From contig NC_135242.1 in assembly GCF_947623445.1 (NCBI RefSeq), forward strand, positions 3,658,001-3,722,000: DNA of 64,000 bases, written 5' to 3'. Shown here piece after piece: positions 36,555 through 49,243 of the stretch. The first letter of the stretch is position 1; each line of letters begins with the position of its first letter. Position numbers and translations under genes: made by a program. This stretch comes from Clavelina lepadiformis. Lineage: Eukaryota; Chordata; Ascidiacea; Aplousobranchia; Clavelinidae. Under the pieces are notes generated by a model that searched no databases, was not told where the DNA came from, and saw only the letters and a list, made by a program, of their open reading frames with translations.

Positions 36555-38649
36555 ACCGCTGTATGTATCCGGAGTCTTAGCCTTGTGACGCTAAAGTGCT
36601 TTGCGTGGCGTATACGACTTGACGTGGCTTTGATCTCTCTTTTTGGCGCCCCGTTTCCTAGCTTTTTCTGACTAATTTTAGATAATTTAAACGCCTTCTA
36701 AGTCATGTGATTATGGTACAATTAGCGCAAAGTATTTATAACTGACTGGTTTGTCATAAAATCGATCCGATATCATTTCATAAAATTCCCGTAAGAGCTT
36801 CGTGTACAGGCTTCATTACAATGCAATTGTATGTTCTTCCAACTAAATGGGATCATTTTTTCCCAATTCAGCGAAAATAGTGAAGGAACATTTAAATATT
36901 CGCCACTAATCGTTCACAATTAAAACGAAGCTGATGCGTGCCTCTGATATAATGACACTAAGAGTTTGATTAATAGGACTTCAGACAAAAAGCACGTGCC
37001 TAATTGGTTTCTTAGTCGTTTAACTGCAAAGCCGTATTTGGTGAGCTTATCGTTGAAATTAAAAATTGTTAAACGTCTGTTTTACTTTTTGCTTGCATAA
37101 TGACTTAAGTTGGCAAGTAGCATCGATTCTGCCTTTCTCAAATTATACTAACTAATTGTTGCAAACAACCCGACGTTACGTTTTCGTATCAACATCCTGT
37201 TTGCATCAATCATCTTAAAAGATACTTCTCGTTGTAGAAATAAAAGTTTTAAATATTGACATTGATTTTTTAGCTTGATCTCGGAGACCATCGACTGCCT
37301 TCAAGCGACCACCTGTACAAATCAACCAATAATAATCTGCTTGTTGTTTTTTCTTAATAAATGTACCCGGCATGCAATTTCGTTGAAGTCCTTGAAAGCG
37401 TACCATCATTAAAAGGAAGCAGCATAAACTATTATACTATAACAGCAGCAAATAGTCACAAATGCTTCATTATGATTTAAACGTTTTGTGATTTGTGCGC
37501 CGAAAATTCACAAGTCTTTTTAGAACAAAACTAAAACATTTAGCCTAAATTTAGTGAGTGTACTTATTTTTAAAATATTGAAGTTTCAGCTCTTTATTAA
37601 AGATTAATGCGTTAAAAGTAAGTTATGACGTGCATTCATAGACTGGTGGCTTTCCTCCCATTCGAATATCCTTTATATCACTAAAAGCGTATCTTTTACT
37701 TAAATTTATTTATTTTATTTAACCTTTCACATTTGATGAGCTACGTAACTAATATAGATTGTTGACGAGGTAACTTAAGTGACGAAAAGCACGGAACAGT
37801 GTGATGATTATCTACCCAGCCTTTAAATTAAAACGTTAGTTCTAGTAATTTGAATGTGTAGACGCAAAAGGTAAAATAAACATTTAACGATTGTCCCCAA
37901 TTAAAAAATCTTGGCACACGCTATACGACGAATTACGCACGCTGTCTCAAAAGAACGATTTTCAAGAAGGCCATGCATACAGAAGATATGGAAAGGCATT
38001 ATCCTTTCAAATGTACATGAAATATTTTTAAACACGGTGTATGCATATGATCATGTCAACCGCAACTTTGGGCATTTTTTCGCGGATTTTAGCGCAACGT
38101 CTCTTTCGTTTCCTTTTCCGTGTTTCAAGTTCGTCGTTTCCCAAAACAAAGTCTGCTTCTCTGCCTTGTCCGGCGTCCAACATACCTTAGTTCACAATCT
38201 GGTCACTAGATGGCCACTTCTCTGTCCAGTGGCGTGTTTGCGGTTGCTGATTTAAATCGCCTTCCATATAAGGAATCGGGCTTTAAAACTTAAGACGGAC
38301 CCTTGAAATCCATCATGACAAATATAATCACGTTGTCTGGGTCTTTCTACACGATTTCGGCGCTTAAAGGCCAATGGTCCTTTCGTCATTTCTGAGTATT
38401 GCTGTATGGTAATCACATGGTACACTGTTGACCGCAAATTATATTAAAACTTTGAGTAACCTGTTATTCGGTCCAACATTCTTTGAGTCATTCGATGGAG
38501 AAGGAACGAGATGGTTTTCGCGGTTTTATTTTTTTGTAAATCTCGTTTAGTAATAATATTTATGGTGAAATTTTGCAGGATATTCAGGTAAAACTGTCAC
38601 AACCTGTTACTTGACGAAGTAGTATTTTGAAGAAAAGAAATTGTTGAAA
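36555..38649. other. intergenic between FN1-array copies B and C
   Basis: AT-rich, no supported exon, RNA gene or transposon end recognised. Includes the 3' UTR of copy B and the promoter of copy C. The copy A/B promoter blocks are not obvious upstream of copy C. Confidence 0.4.
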
Positions 38650-40636
38650 ATGCTGCGACAAGTTTTGCTTCTTTCTCTTATTTGTAGCGTTCTTGCGCAA
38701 GGTAAAATGCAGCAACATGTTTTAGTTACAAAGTGTGCGTTGGTTTTCATTTAACAGCCACTTAATTAGCAATAAATTCGACGTAATAAAACGTTTGCTG
38801 TTTGTGACAACTGTCAATTACTCTGCTATAAAGTGTCGTTTGCAGCTTTACAAATATATACCAGTAAATGATCAAAAATTATTTTGCAAAATTCACCAAC
38901 CAGAGGAAGCTTGTAGTGCGGAGGGAGTGAGGTACGGTAACAACGAAGCTTTCAAGAGCATTAAAGAAGATGGAAGAGAGTACAGATGCAGATGTCGAGG
39001 TTTCAGTTGCACCAGGATCGCCTGCATCTTGGTGAGACTCCCAACAGAAGAGCCAACAACTCCTCAAATGGAAACTGAGACAGAAGAGCCAGCGTCTGAA
39101 GCAGAAAAAGAAGAGGTCGCCATCCAGGAGACTTCTGCTACCGAATCAACAATTGATGGAACCAAAAAAGAGGAAGTCGAAGATTTCGGTTGGTGACGTT
39201 TTACGTAACAATGACATATTTATGACATTTAACAGCCGACCTTTACAACTTCCAAAAAGGGAAGCAGGCCTATTGGTGTGAACAAAGCTTTTTTTGTCTC
39301 AGATCCGACTTGTTTTGACAAGGTCACACGGTCGCCAGTTCAGCGCGGGATTTCTTTCCTGCGTTTTTCGTCGGACAGAAAAACAGCCCGGGCTTGCTCG
39401 TGTCCAGCAACTGGTCCGGCGGAGATCACATGCTCCGAAAGTGCCTGTGTCTTGCCAGATCCGCCGAGACGAGAAAACGTCACGTTCAAATATGCAAATG
39501 GTAAAATTGGCGAGCTGCCAGTACCTTGTGTGAAGTTTATTAATTGTATTTGAAGTGTTTTATTTTCGATTAAATTTGGGCAGCACGAAATCATGCAGAA
39601 TGCTTTTCCAAATTTAGTAGCAATCATACATGATCTTCTAACATTTTCATAACTAGCAGCATAGGCAATGGAAAAAACAATAAATTTGCTTTATACGAAT
39701 GTCGGTCCACATTCCTTTCTTACGCCATCGCGGCACTGCACTCTATTTGCGACGAAGCTGTGGCGACTGCCTCGACATTGTCATGTAGGCCCCGGGCAAA
39801 ACAGTTCTACCTCAATTTATTTTGTTTTTCCTGTCAGGCTGCTACGACGAATGGAACGACGCGGAATATCCGAGTGGTGCAACATACACAAGGACTCGAT
39901 TCATGGATGAAGACAACCGCATACCTGGCGGTTACAAATGCACTTGTCTTAACGGTGTGATGATATGTACAGGTGAGCCGTTTTTGTTTCTTTATTCTCC
40001 CAAACGCAGCTTCTGGGCTCTTTAATTTTGCGTTGTACTAAACTGCGGCCTTAAAAAGTGAAATTGGTGATTGCTTTTCGACGACTGAAACCGTTTTTCA
40101 ATTGATCTTGTTTTGCAGCCACAGACATTCCCTGTTGTGACGTTGAAAGCGGAGAATTTGTTCCCAAAAACGAGCGTTTCGTCACAATTAATTCCGGCGT
40201 CAAGGTTGAGTGCACTTGTGACGGAGGCAGATCGAAGTATTATGGATGCAGGGCCCTCGATCATAGCATCGCTGCAGGTGATTAACGTCGAAAATAAATG
40301 CAGAATCTCTTTAGTAACAGGCTGACAGCTTCATGTGTCGAACGACTTTCCACTGAGCACCACTCAGGTCGATTAAAGCCTAACTTTTACTGTCACTTTA
40401 CTTCAGATTCTGCTGTACCTGAGGGGATTACCCGTCGCAGCAGCAACGTAGGCTTCGTCCGTACAAGGGACAAGCTGAAGGGTTGCAAGGATACGAGATG
40501 GACGAAGAAGTTCTACTACGTCGAAGATAAATTCATCCAAGATCGAGGTCTTTTTGGAACTTGGAGCTGCAAGTGCTCGAGGTACACGAGCGCTATCTGC
40601 CGGATTGCTTGCAATCGAGGCCTTATCAAATACTAA
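38650..40636 (+). CDS. secreted protein of five fibronectin type I-like modules (copy C, diverged)
   Basis: Exons 38650-38701 (signal peptide MLRQVLLLSLICSVLAQ), 38904-39188, 39303-39500, 39838-39972, 40119-40277, 40407-40636; phase-1 introns as in copies A and B. Exon 2: EACSAEGVRYGNN...YRCRCRGFSCTRIAC, then a Thr/Glu-rich acidic linker. Exon 3: TCFDKVTRSPVQRGISFLRF...ACSCPATGPAEITC. Exon 4: GCYDEWNDAEYPSGATYTRT...CTC. Exon 5: IPCCDVESGEFVPKNERF...CTC. Exon 6: GCKDTRWTKKFYYVEDKFI...WSCKC. Exons 4 and 5 keep the 135/159-nt lengths of the paralogues. The acceptor for exon 2 (CACCAACCAG at 38894-38903) has a poor pyrimidine tract and is the least certain junction. Confidence 0.85.
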
Positions 40637-41202
40637 CGCAGTGTCAGTCACGTAGTTTTTATCAATTGAATTTGTCAAGTTATAAATATCGTGATTGCAT
40701 TCTATATATAAATTTTGCTCGTAATTTTAGACGTCTCTATCGTGACTAAATTAAACCCTCCAGTTCTGAGAAAGATTTTAAAACTGTGCAACACGATCCG
40801 GTTTTATTACAGCACGATCTTACAAGATCCAGTTTTATTGTACAAAGAAGTGCTTAACACTACACGAAGTAAGCCACCAAGCAATCAGACTAACATCGCC
40901 TTCTTAGGAATAATCTTATCGTTATCTTATCGGGAATTAAGTGAAAGCATAAACATAAAAACACACATCGGTATGAGAATAACTCTGTATGTGTATAAAC
41001 GAAAGTACACATTTATTTAAAACAGGAGCCTGGAATACATAATGGGTTTGGTCATTACACCGGGATAATGATATTGACAGAAATTCAAGATTTAAAAGTA
41101 TCTACATTTTTGTTGCATTAATGACACTGACGTTTCTAAATAAAGTAAGATGTGTAATGTAATTTAGCAATTGTACAACAGTCACCACAACAAACAGATA
41201 TT

Positions 41203-41215
41203 TGACCTTTGACCT
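41203..41215 (-). promoter_or_regulatory. perfect DR1 nuclear-receptor half-site pair
   Basis: TGACCTTTGACCT, the inverse of AGGTCAAAGGTCA: two AGGTCA half-sites spaced by one base, the consensus for PPAR/RXR and HNF4-type receptors. It lies about 770 bp beyond the 3' end of the perilipin gene and about 570 bp beyond FN1-array copy C. Binding is not shown. Confidence 0.5.
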
Positions 41216-41664
41216 TTTCATTCGTCTTTAACCCTGCTTTCGAGTGGGCGACCTTGGACGATTTTCGATATCTGTTAAAATTAAGTAAAATTCCAATTTA
41301 AATTATGCAAGTTGCTATGCTAAGCATAATCGAGTTATGATGGGTCAGACCATGCTTCGTTGTCAATTACTTGATCAGCAGAAATTAAGAACTAAGTCTT
41401 GTTTATAAAAGTTAGCAATTTAATCTCAGATTCTATGCTAACTTTTTAAACAAGCAAGTTTTTTAAACCACGTTGCGTGCCCAAGTAGAATTGAAATCTT
41501 GTGCGTTGATCGCAGTAGACACTAAAGCACGACCACAACGTTCAAACACCCACAGTTTAAAAGATTAATCGTTTCACTGGTGCCAAAAAAAATTAATTTT
41601 GTGGTTGCGCACAATCGCTGTGTCAGCCACGTGGTTTAAACAGAAGGTAGCAAGACCAAATCTA

Positions 41665-41706
41665 CAACACACACACAAACACACGTTTACGCGCGCGCAC
41701 ACACAC
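41665..41706. repeat. AC/GC dinucleotide microsatellite
   Basis: Imperfect run of AC repeats interrupted by GTTTACGCGCGCGC. Surrounding 40637-41981 shows no gene apart from expected 3' UTRs. Confidence 0.85.
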
Positions 41707-41981
41707 CGTCGTCGTTGCGAGGTCGATCATACAATTGCGCCTCTAGCTCCTCCATGCCGACGCCACCAAGCGGATCAACTTGGAATTCAGGGGTCTAAAT
41801 TTACCGGCAAACACCGTTAGTAAAAAGCCATGTGGTAAGACACACCTTCTCAATTAGTGTTTTACAAACGCTAAATATGTTTAGTCATTGCATCTTTCAC
41901 CCAATGCCTATTTATATCGTCATACACAATAATTATGACCAGGCAAGTGCTAAATTAGAATCTACTACATGCAACCTATCA

Positions 41982-44433
41982 TCATGATCGTCTTGCAACC
42001 GCTGGTTTAGCGTGATTATAAAAAAGCAGCAAAGCGTCATAGAATTTTACCAGCCAGGCCATAAAAGGTTGGTCTGAGATCTTCCCAAGCAATTCTATGA
42101 GAGTGTCTTCGATCAATTTCAATTTGGGTCTTGTTGACTCGACAAGGCTGTGGGATAACTCAGCAATTGCTGTCTTGTTAGCATAGGCTTTGTAGAGGTC
42201 CTCTGTCGTTTCTTTTGCTTTCTTTGCCTGTTGTTTGGGAAAAAGAGGAATTAAAACTAGTTTCAATATCAATGTAAAAATCATTCTTATCAAGTAAGTT
42301 AAACAACACAGAGCAAAAACATTTTTGTCAAAACAAAGAATAGCCAAATGCGTTTGCTTTATTGGTCAAGTATTTACCTGGTCAAGCAAATGTTGCAAGT
42401 GCGGTGACGACTGGACATACTGAAATGCTCGCGTGCACGATGCATTTAATTGCTCGGTCAACCTGGCAGCCCGTGACATCACCTTTTCCTCAACTTGCTA
42501 AATAAGAAATATAAGTTACATAGCTATCTTATGCGAGACTGTCAACACATTGTGCATTTTTGAAATAAATATAGTATATGCTACTGAAGGTTCTAGGATC
42601 TGCAGGAAAGCTCTGTTAGTTGCCTGATGCTGTCGCCCACCTTGTTAATGATGTCACTGGTGGAATGGATCTTTTCATTTGCGGTTGTTATTAAGCTGGA
42701 TGAGGTTGAAGCAAGACCACTTTGAGCATACTGAATCTGTAATGTATTATATATATTACATATCTTCCATGGATACATACAGTAGGGCTAGACTACGAAA
42801 ACAACATCGAGCATTGGAGATCTGGTTTTCTCATAAACAACAAGCTTCAGCCCAATTAAACTGTGAACAACATGTTTACAACAGCCACAAACATAAGATG
42901 TTATGCTTATGCACGGGAAAAACAGGAAACGTGTTATGAACTCTGTTCGTGCAGTAAGCAAGCAATTGATCATCTTTCAGCTAGAGTGGTAAACATGTAT
43001 AATTGTATATCTTTACAATGTGGAGTTAACTACTGCAAGCAATATGTGCATGTAACATCATTATATGACAAAAAATAAAACTGATGACTCTGTTTGACAA
43101 CATAGCTAGTTACCAGGTCAACTGTAAAGTGAAGTTTGCTCAAAGCTTCTTTGCTTCGTGTGTGCACTCCACGCCACTTGTTCATTGCTCGTTTGTAAGA
43201 GCGCCTGCGCACCTTTTGAAATAAACTACTTATAAAAACCTTGAAATAAATAACCAGTTTAAGCTTTTTAATTTGGTCAAAGTAATGGGCTTTGATATAA
43301 TATGATGCAAAGTATTTTTTACCTTGTCAGAAATATTGCGAATTCTTTCACCTGGTTTCTGAACACCCGGCTTCTCTTCTTCAACATCCTCTTCTGTCAA
43401 CACATTTTCAACATTTTAACAAATTAAAGTTTAAAGCATGTGCTGAAGATAATGTGGTACATTAAGAGTAGACACAACTCGATACAAAGCCACGGACAGA
43501 AAATTTACAAAAAAAAGAGTAAACCTGTTTCCTCATCGCTTGAAAAATCTTCATCACTTCTGTCGCTTCCCTCATCATCACTGGGAAGATAGTAGTCCAC
43601 GTAGGACTCAGTGGTCGACAGAGCACGGTCGACTTGTCTTGTCAGCATGTTTGTAGCTGATGATTTCGTACACTCATAGATCTGATGAAGATATAACGCA
43701 GTTAAGTTATTGCATGATCAATGCTAAGCACTTTCAGTATACTTGGCGAAACATGGATATCTTAACTTTACCACAAACGCACTAGTACACTATTACTTTA
43801 AAACTGTTTTTCATGCACCGTTACAAAAATACTAAAAACTATTCCACACAATGCACATAATACGTTTTGTTACCATAATAACCAGCAAACCTCATCTGGC
43901 TGCTTCCTTATTATGGGCACTTTATCCTCTAGTTTGTCAAGTCCAAAGTTAGCGTACATGTTCACTGTGGGGCCTATTTTGTCCACTACCGGACGAGATG
44001 TTGCCATGGCGATGTTTGCGGCTGTGGTGGTCAAGTTTTCAGCAGCCTAGGAAATAATTTCGTTTGAAAGCTGCGTAAATTGACAAACATTCACAGTTCA
44101 ATGCATTCTGCGTACCTGCAGATAAGGGGTCACTGTCGGATATGCTTTCTTCACATTTGCATAATATGACTGCATGGCGTTCCATGTTGATGCAACGACC
44201 GGCAAATTGACAACTCTTTCCAATGCATTTTCCTCCTATAAAAAAGTAAGTGAATCCACAAATATATGAGTCATATAATTAAAAGGCAAGTATGAAACTT
44301 GAAAGTACCGTTATGTTCAAAGTTGTGATGATACTTAATTAAATTAATAGCATAAGCTTGCCTCAAATTCATCTTCATTAAATCCAGTTACTTTACTTCT
44401 GAACTCGGTGTTCATTTTTGCCACTTCAGTCAT
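41982..44433 (-). CDS. PLIN: perilipin-family lipid droplet protein (9 exons)
   Basis: Minus-strand exons, 5' to 3': 44362-44433, 44116-44235, 43891-44046, 43525-43681, 43323-43393, 43114-43212, 42641-42736, 42378-42497, 41982-42227; total 1137 nt, 378 residues, phases consistent. Perilipins coat lipid droplets and control lipase access. The N-terminal PAT region is recognisable: ERVVNLPVVASTWNAMQSYY, PYLQAAENLTTTA and a region like vertebrate GLDKLEDKVPII, followed by an acidic stretch (SDDEGSDRSDEDFSSDEE). The C-terminal half is helical, with LSKLHFTVDL matching the vertebrate ISQLHSTVHLI segment, and ends ...WLVKFYDALLLFYNHA near the stop. Intron 1 has a GC donor (GAG/GCAAGC). The vertebrate subtype cannot be assigned. 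Confidence 0.88.
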
Positions 44434-46329
44434 TTTTGTAGTTTGCAGTTGTCAGTGTCAAACTGAACTGATAATCAGAAAAGTTGTTTCAATAATAAAT
44501 CGCATAAAACCTGCATGCATACACACATAAAATCACTAACTTATGTATCAGTCATAATCTCATGTAGTCATGGACATACCTCTGACATGAAATGTAAATT
44601 AATACTGTATGTGTTGTTCAGACAGTCTGGTTGGAAAGTTATAACTTCTGATCTAGGCTAACGAAATAACTAAACTAAATAACAGGGAATAACTGAACAA
44701 GACTGTAACATGAGGCTGCGTACAACGCTACAACTACATTTTCATACTGTAGGTACATCGTTCTAGTTGTTCTAGCCTACTGCATACTACATGTGTAATC
44801 AGTAGGCAACTTGATGCTTAAACTGTAAGCTTGCTTATCACATGACTAGGCCAAGTGCCAGACGCTGTTACACTTCGGCTTTTTGAGCATGTTCTGTGCT
44901 CAAGGCGAAACAACTTTTTGTTCATTGCTGACCGCCAACTTCAATAATAAGCCTACCAACTCATTTAACACCTGTGGACTAGCCTCATAGTCTGTCATTA
45001 CATGGAGTTTGATCACACGAAATAACTCTTGTAAACAGCATGCTGGTGCAAAGTCTAGCCTAGTAGACTCCAGTACAAAGTTCGGCAGAATCACGCCGAT
45101 TACGCAAGATCGTTGGTCAATCGTCACAAGGCACAAGTTTGTCAAAAACAACTTTCAAGTTTTTTCGTAGTTAGCAGTCTATAATTCTGATATTCCGTCG
45201 TACTGTTAAATGAACGCAAATAATGATAAACGAATTTAAATAAAGCAACTAAGTTTAAGCAAAAATAAAAACACAATCTAAACGCGAGAGCTTTAATACT
45301 AATTGACTTCTTTAGTGGGCGAAGCGCTTGCATTCTTTCACAAAGAATTACGTCATACAGGTCGAAATGGACTTTGGACCAATCGTCGTACTCGCTCCAG
45401 AAGCGCGTGATGTGCCACACGAAACATATGGAGTTTCTCGTATGTATGTATGGGACTACCTAGTTCTACATTGTGCAATAGATATGTTTCTTTGTTATTA
45501 ACCACTTTTAGTCTCAATAAAATTTTAAATTAATCGTTTTTACTGTTTCGAGTTAAGCAAAGTGTAGGCTATCCAGTATCCACAGATGTATAGTGGATAT
45601 AAAAATGAAATATTTTATAAGAATGCAGTCAGATTAACTTTCCAAGAACACGAAAGAATTTCTTACTTGGTTGGGCAACTACCGGTGTTCTGTAAAATTT
45701 CACAACAGACTGCAAACATTCACATAAAGCTTCCCTTTAACAGTCTACATTGTTGCCGGTTATTTGCCATAAGCTGCGTGATATAATACTGTATCATAAT
45801 TCCGCTGTTGTCAACATATACGAAAAAGCAGTTACTTTACAATGCATTTCAGTAAACACTTTTTAACCAAAATCAACAACTATATCATTATGACGTACTT
45901 CAGTAACTACGATGGCGTCACGGCCTGCTACTCAACTAGTTCACGGGGTTTTGTAATATATCTGCTGTACATATACATTAGCCTGGTATAATCTTTGCTT
46001 CGGTTAACAATCACACACTCACAGTAATGTTAATCTGTGGTAATGTGACGACCGCTTTACGCCACAACTGTGCACAAAGGCAACAGAAAAAATCAACTGA
46101 CAAATAGCTGCTACTACAGTAATCAATGATGTCATGTTTAGGCTACATGCTACCAATCACGTCATGTAATGTCATGGTTTGTTTCAAAGCATTCTGGCAA
46201 TGAATTGAAAGCGGCCAAAAACGCCGACAGTAACCGACGACCATTTTTAAAATTAAAATATTCCGAATATGAAACTGTAGATGCTTTATTAGACGTACCG
46301 GTATCTTAAGATCAAGATGTGGATCGATC
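44434..46329. other. perilipin upstream region and intergenic DNA
   Basis: No firm gene. A possible first exon on the + strand begins at the ATG at 45367 (MDFGPIVVLAPEARDVPHET onward, donor GTATGT near 45440), but no second exon was found. The overlapping minus-strand frame 45142-45420 is equally open, so neither is called. The perilipin promoter should lie just above 44433. Confidence 0.3.
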
Positions 46330-46337
46330 CTCTAGAG

Positions 46338-46667
46338 CAGTGGTTCTCAAACTGTGGTACGCGTACCACTAGTGGTACGCGAGAGCTTTTTAAGTGGTAC
46401 CGCGTACCGCTGAACATGATTTTCGATGTGCTGTGAGTAATGTGTTGCCCCGGATAGACAAGCTTGTGCAGAAGAAACAGTTGCTTCTATCAAATTAAAT
46501 TGTGTTTTCTTGCTATTCATTGGTGTTATGGTATAGTAACAACGGTAATAACTAATAAATACCGGTACATTTGAGTAAAATAAGTCATTCAGGAGCCAGG
46601 TGGTACGCAGTGTAGCAAAAAAAAACGAATGAGTGGTACGCGATCGCAAAAAGTTTGAGAAACACTG
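46338..46667. mobile_element. 330-bp hAT-type MITE (family 2)
   Basis: Starts CAGTGGTTCTCAAACT and ends AGTTTGAGAAACACTG (inverted repeat). Next to each end are GTGGTACGCG words, also inverted. Flanked by CTCTAGAG at 46330-46337 and 46668-46675. No coding capacity. Confidence 0.9.
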
Positions 46668-46675
46668 CTCTAGAG

Positions 46676-47059
46676 CATAGGTGTCAAACTTCCGGCCCGC
46701 GGGCCACATCCGGCCCGCTTTACAATAAAACTTGGCCCGCAATGCTATTTTATACATTGAACTATTTCTGGCCCGCGAGATCATTGTGCAGTATAACTTA
46801 CTTTTTTCAAGCAAGAAACAAGATTATAACAAATCGCACAATACAGCAGCACAACAGTTGCCTCATCATACGATAGAATAAATCGATTTATTCTCAGCCA
46901 AAACCGTCAAAAAAAACAAAAATTTGGTGCTGTTTCGCTGACTGTTCCAATTCATATACTCGTGTCACGAAACGTTCAATCAAGTTTTATCCTTACGGCC
47001 CGCGGCGTTAAATAAGTTTTGAGTTTTGGCCCCTGGTGCGATTGAGTTTGACACCCCTG
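46676..47059. mobile_element. 384-bp hAT-type MITE (family 3)
   Basis: Starts CATAGGTGTCAAACTTC and ends GAGTTTGACACCCCTG, inverted ends. GC-rich GGCCCGC words (about 46695-46780, 46998-47035) contrast with the AT-rich interior. Flanked by CTCTAGAG at 46668-46675 (shared with the neighbouring element) and 47060-47067. A truncated relative lies at 17022-17240. Confidence 0.88.
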
Positions 47060-47067
47060 CTCTAGAG

Positions 47068-48961
47068 TCTAGTCTAAATTGCTGCTTGGAGATGAGAACA
47101 TAATATGAGGTTTCTATGGAATTTGGAAGTGTAGGCGCAAACGGTTGTTGAATTTAATGTCAACAACTGCAACACACTTGCAACACCGGATGCAAGTGGC
47201 CTACCTTAACATAACGTAACTCATGCCATTTACTGTAGATTTGTAAAGTACACTTTAGGCAGTTTATAGCTTGAAGTAGTATAAACAGAACTGTTGTCCA
47301 TGTTGACATTTTTACCTGGTATCGGTCCCTATGAGGCGATAAACGACAAATCAGTTTGCCGCTGTCTCGTTCGTTGAGTTACTTTCAATCCATAGAAATC
47401 AGACTGGCTTACTCATGCGGTTTTTATTTTAACAGATTGTGGCTTTAATTGAATTAAAAAGAATTTTCTACCAAGAAACTAACCGCCTTAACTTATAATG
47501 CTGCGTACATGTGAATACTCTGTTACAAAAATGCTATTTTTGCACTTTTAACTTGATCAATGCAGACAGGGGCCTATAACACGTTTTGTTTCATAATTTT
47601 TAAAGGGTTTAGCCAACTGAAGCCATTCATTTAAGCAGTTTAATAAAACTTCGTAGCATTGTAATCATTGTTTTGCAGAAAAAGAACAGCCTCTACAGTC
47701 TACATGCCAAAATAAGAGCATGCAAGCCCAGGACGAGTACGAAGGCAAAACGCAGCTCATCAGCGCCATGCTCCGCCGACATGTCTGTTTTGTTGTGTGG
47801 CGCATAGGCGGATTTTCAGAATACCTGAAAGATACGCAGCGTCGCAGTTAGGATTTTAGGATTTTATTCCCTAGATTTTTAATATCTTCTTAAAGATGAG
47901 AGATTATTTACACCCCATACCACATTGTCCTCTTTCTACGCGGAAATTATCTTTCAAAAATGCCTTGTAAGTCACTTTCATTTCCCGCTGGGTATGAGGA
48001 CAACGATTACAATGAAAACGGTTCGACGTATTTACTTTGTATGCATTTATTACTTTGTCCTGCGCTGGGTATGACGCCGATAGGTTGTTGTATAGAAAGT
48101 CTTTTGAAAAGGCAGGAAATTTGGTTTTGATAAATAACGCAAAAGCACATTTACATTCTCAACGTACACGTAGGCCTACATACTGCTGTATTTCCTCGAT
48201 TCTAAACCACCATTCTTAACTTAAGCCAAAAGATATAACTTACTCCAAACGAAACTATCTTCTTTTCTAATTTCAATCATATATAATTTGAACTTATTAC
48301 GGAGCCAGGATATCTGTCATTGTTTGCAATGGAGAGCTTCATCTTTCGGCAAAATAACAGTTACAGTCACTCCCTTAATTTTCTTTATAATGTATTTTAT
48401 TTTAGCAGCTTACAAACAAGGAAATCGAGGAACCATTACTTTTAACTCCAACATCCCCATTCCACTAGACTAGTTTTCAACACGTTTCATGTTCAACAAG
48501 TTCAGGGAAGATTGTAAAACAACTCAAGATTTTGCTATAAATCTTTTTAAGGACTGACTATATTTCTTATATTATTAACTCAACCTTAGAATAATACTTG
48601 TTTTTCCTATAAAGGGTTCATTATGGCTGAAGTTTTAAAAACATTTTTATTCCATATAACTGCTGATGAAAATGGGTTCATAGTGAATAACATTAATCGA
48701 ATGTTATTGTACAATGAAATGTACAGTTTAGCAGTTTGAACCACACTTTGAATAGACGAATAGGAACGATATTCAAACAGAAACGCATATTACGAAAGAA
48801 GTAGCCATTTGGAGGCAATGATGACATAGTTCAATTTCACTGATTCAAATTTAATTGATAAATAATACAAAAACGTTTAATTCCTGCGTAATTTGAAACA
48901 ATGAAACAAACTTATTTCAAGCTGCTGTGCCTATAGCTCAGCTTCATTTTATTTTTCTCAG
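47068..48961. other. unassigned region
   Basis: A short frame from the ATG at 47960 (MPCKSLSFPAGYEDNDYNEN...) is open for 57 codons, but I cannot connect it by splicing to anything recognised. No other feature seen. Confidence 0.3.
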
Positions 48962-49243
48962 AAACCAAAGAAACGAAAGAAAAACTTTAAAAAACAGAAG
49001 TCTGATTTACCACAAGTCCCGACTCAGAACATATGCAAACAAGTAACGTCCTGTACGTTTCAAGGTGCCAAGTCCGTTACGAAATGGAAGTGAAGCTTAC
49101 ACTATATACAGTATACGTTTGACGTAATATGTGTTTCCTTTATTTGAACGTCTTATTTGCAGAGCACTTGGTATGAATTTAATGATCGTTACCTAGATGT
49201 GAAATACGTTGCAGTCTCCAACGGAGTTTACCTCGTTCATTGA
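48962..49243 (+). CDS. possible last two exons of an unrecognised gene
   Basis: Exon 48962-49042 (after CTCAG, ending before GTAACG) reads KPKKRKKNFKKQKSDLPQVP..., with a lysine-rich nuclear-signal-like start. Exon 49163-49243 (after TTTGCAG) reads STWYEFNDRYLDVKYVAVSN... and a stop. Both are 81 nt in phase 0. The WYEFND segment faintly recalls the C-terminal end of ubiquitin-specific proteases (W-x-x-F-x-D), but that is weak. The upstream exons were not found. Low confidence. Confidence 0.3.

Noticed and set aside
38735-39196. 153-codon frame read as a single + strand exon of FN1 copy C
   Set aside because: The part before 38904 has no similarity to the paralogues; only the portion after the CAG at 38901-38903 aligns with module 1.
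46347-46876. Open frames of 155 and 73 codons on the two strands
   Set aside because: They span two adjacent MITEs and have no protein resemblance.
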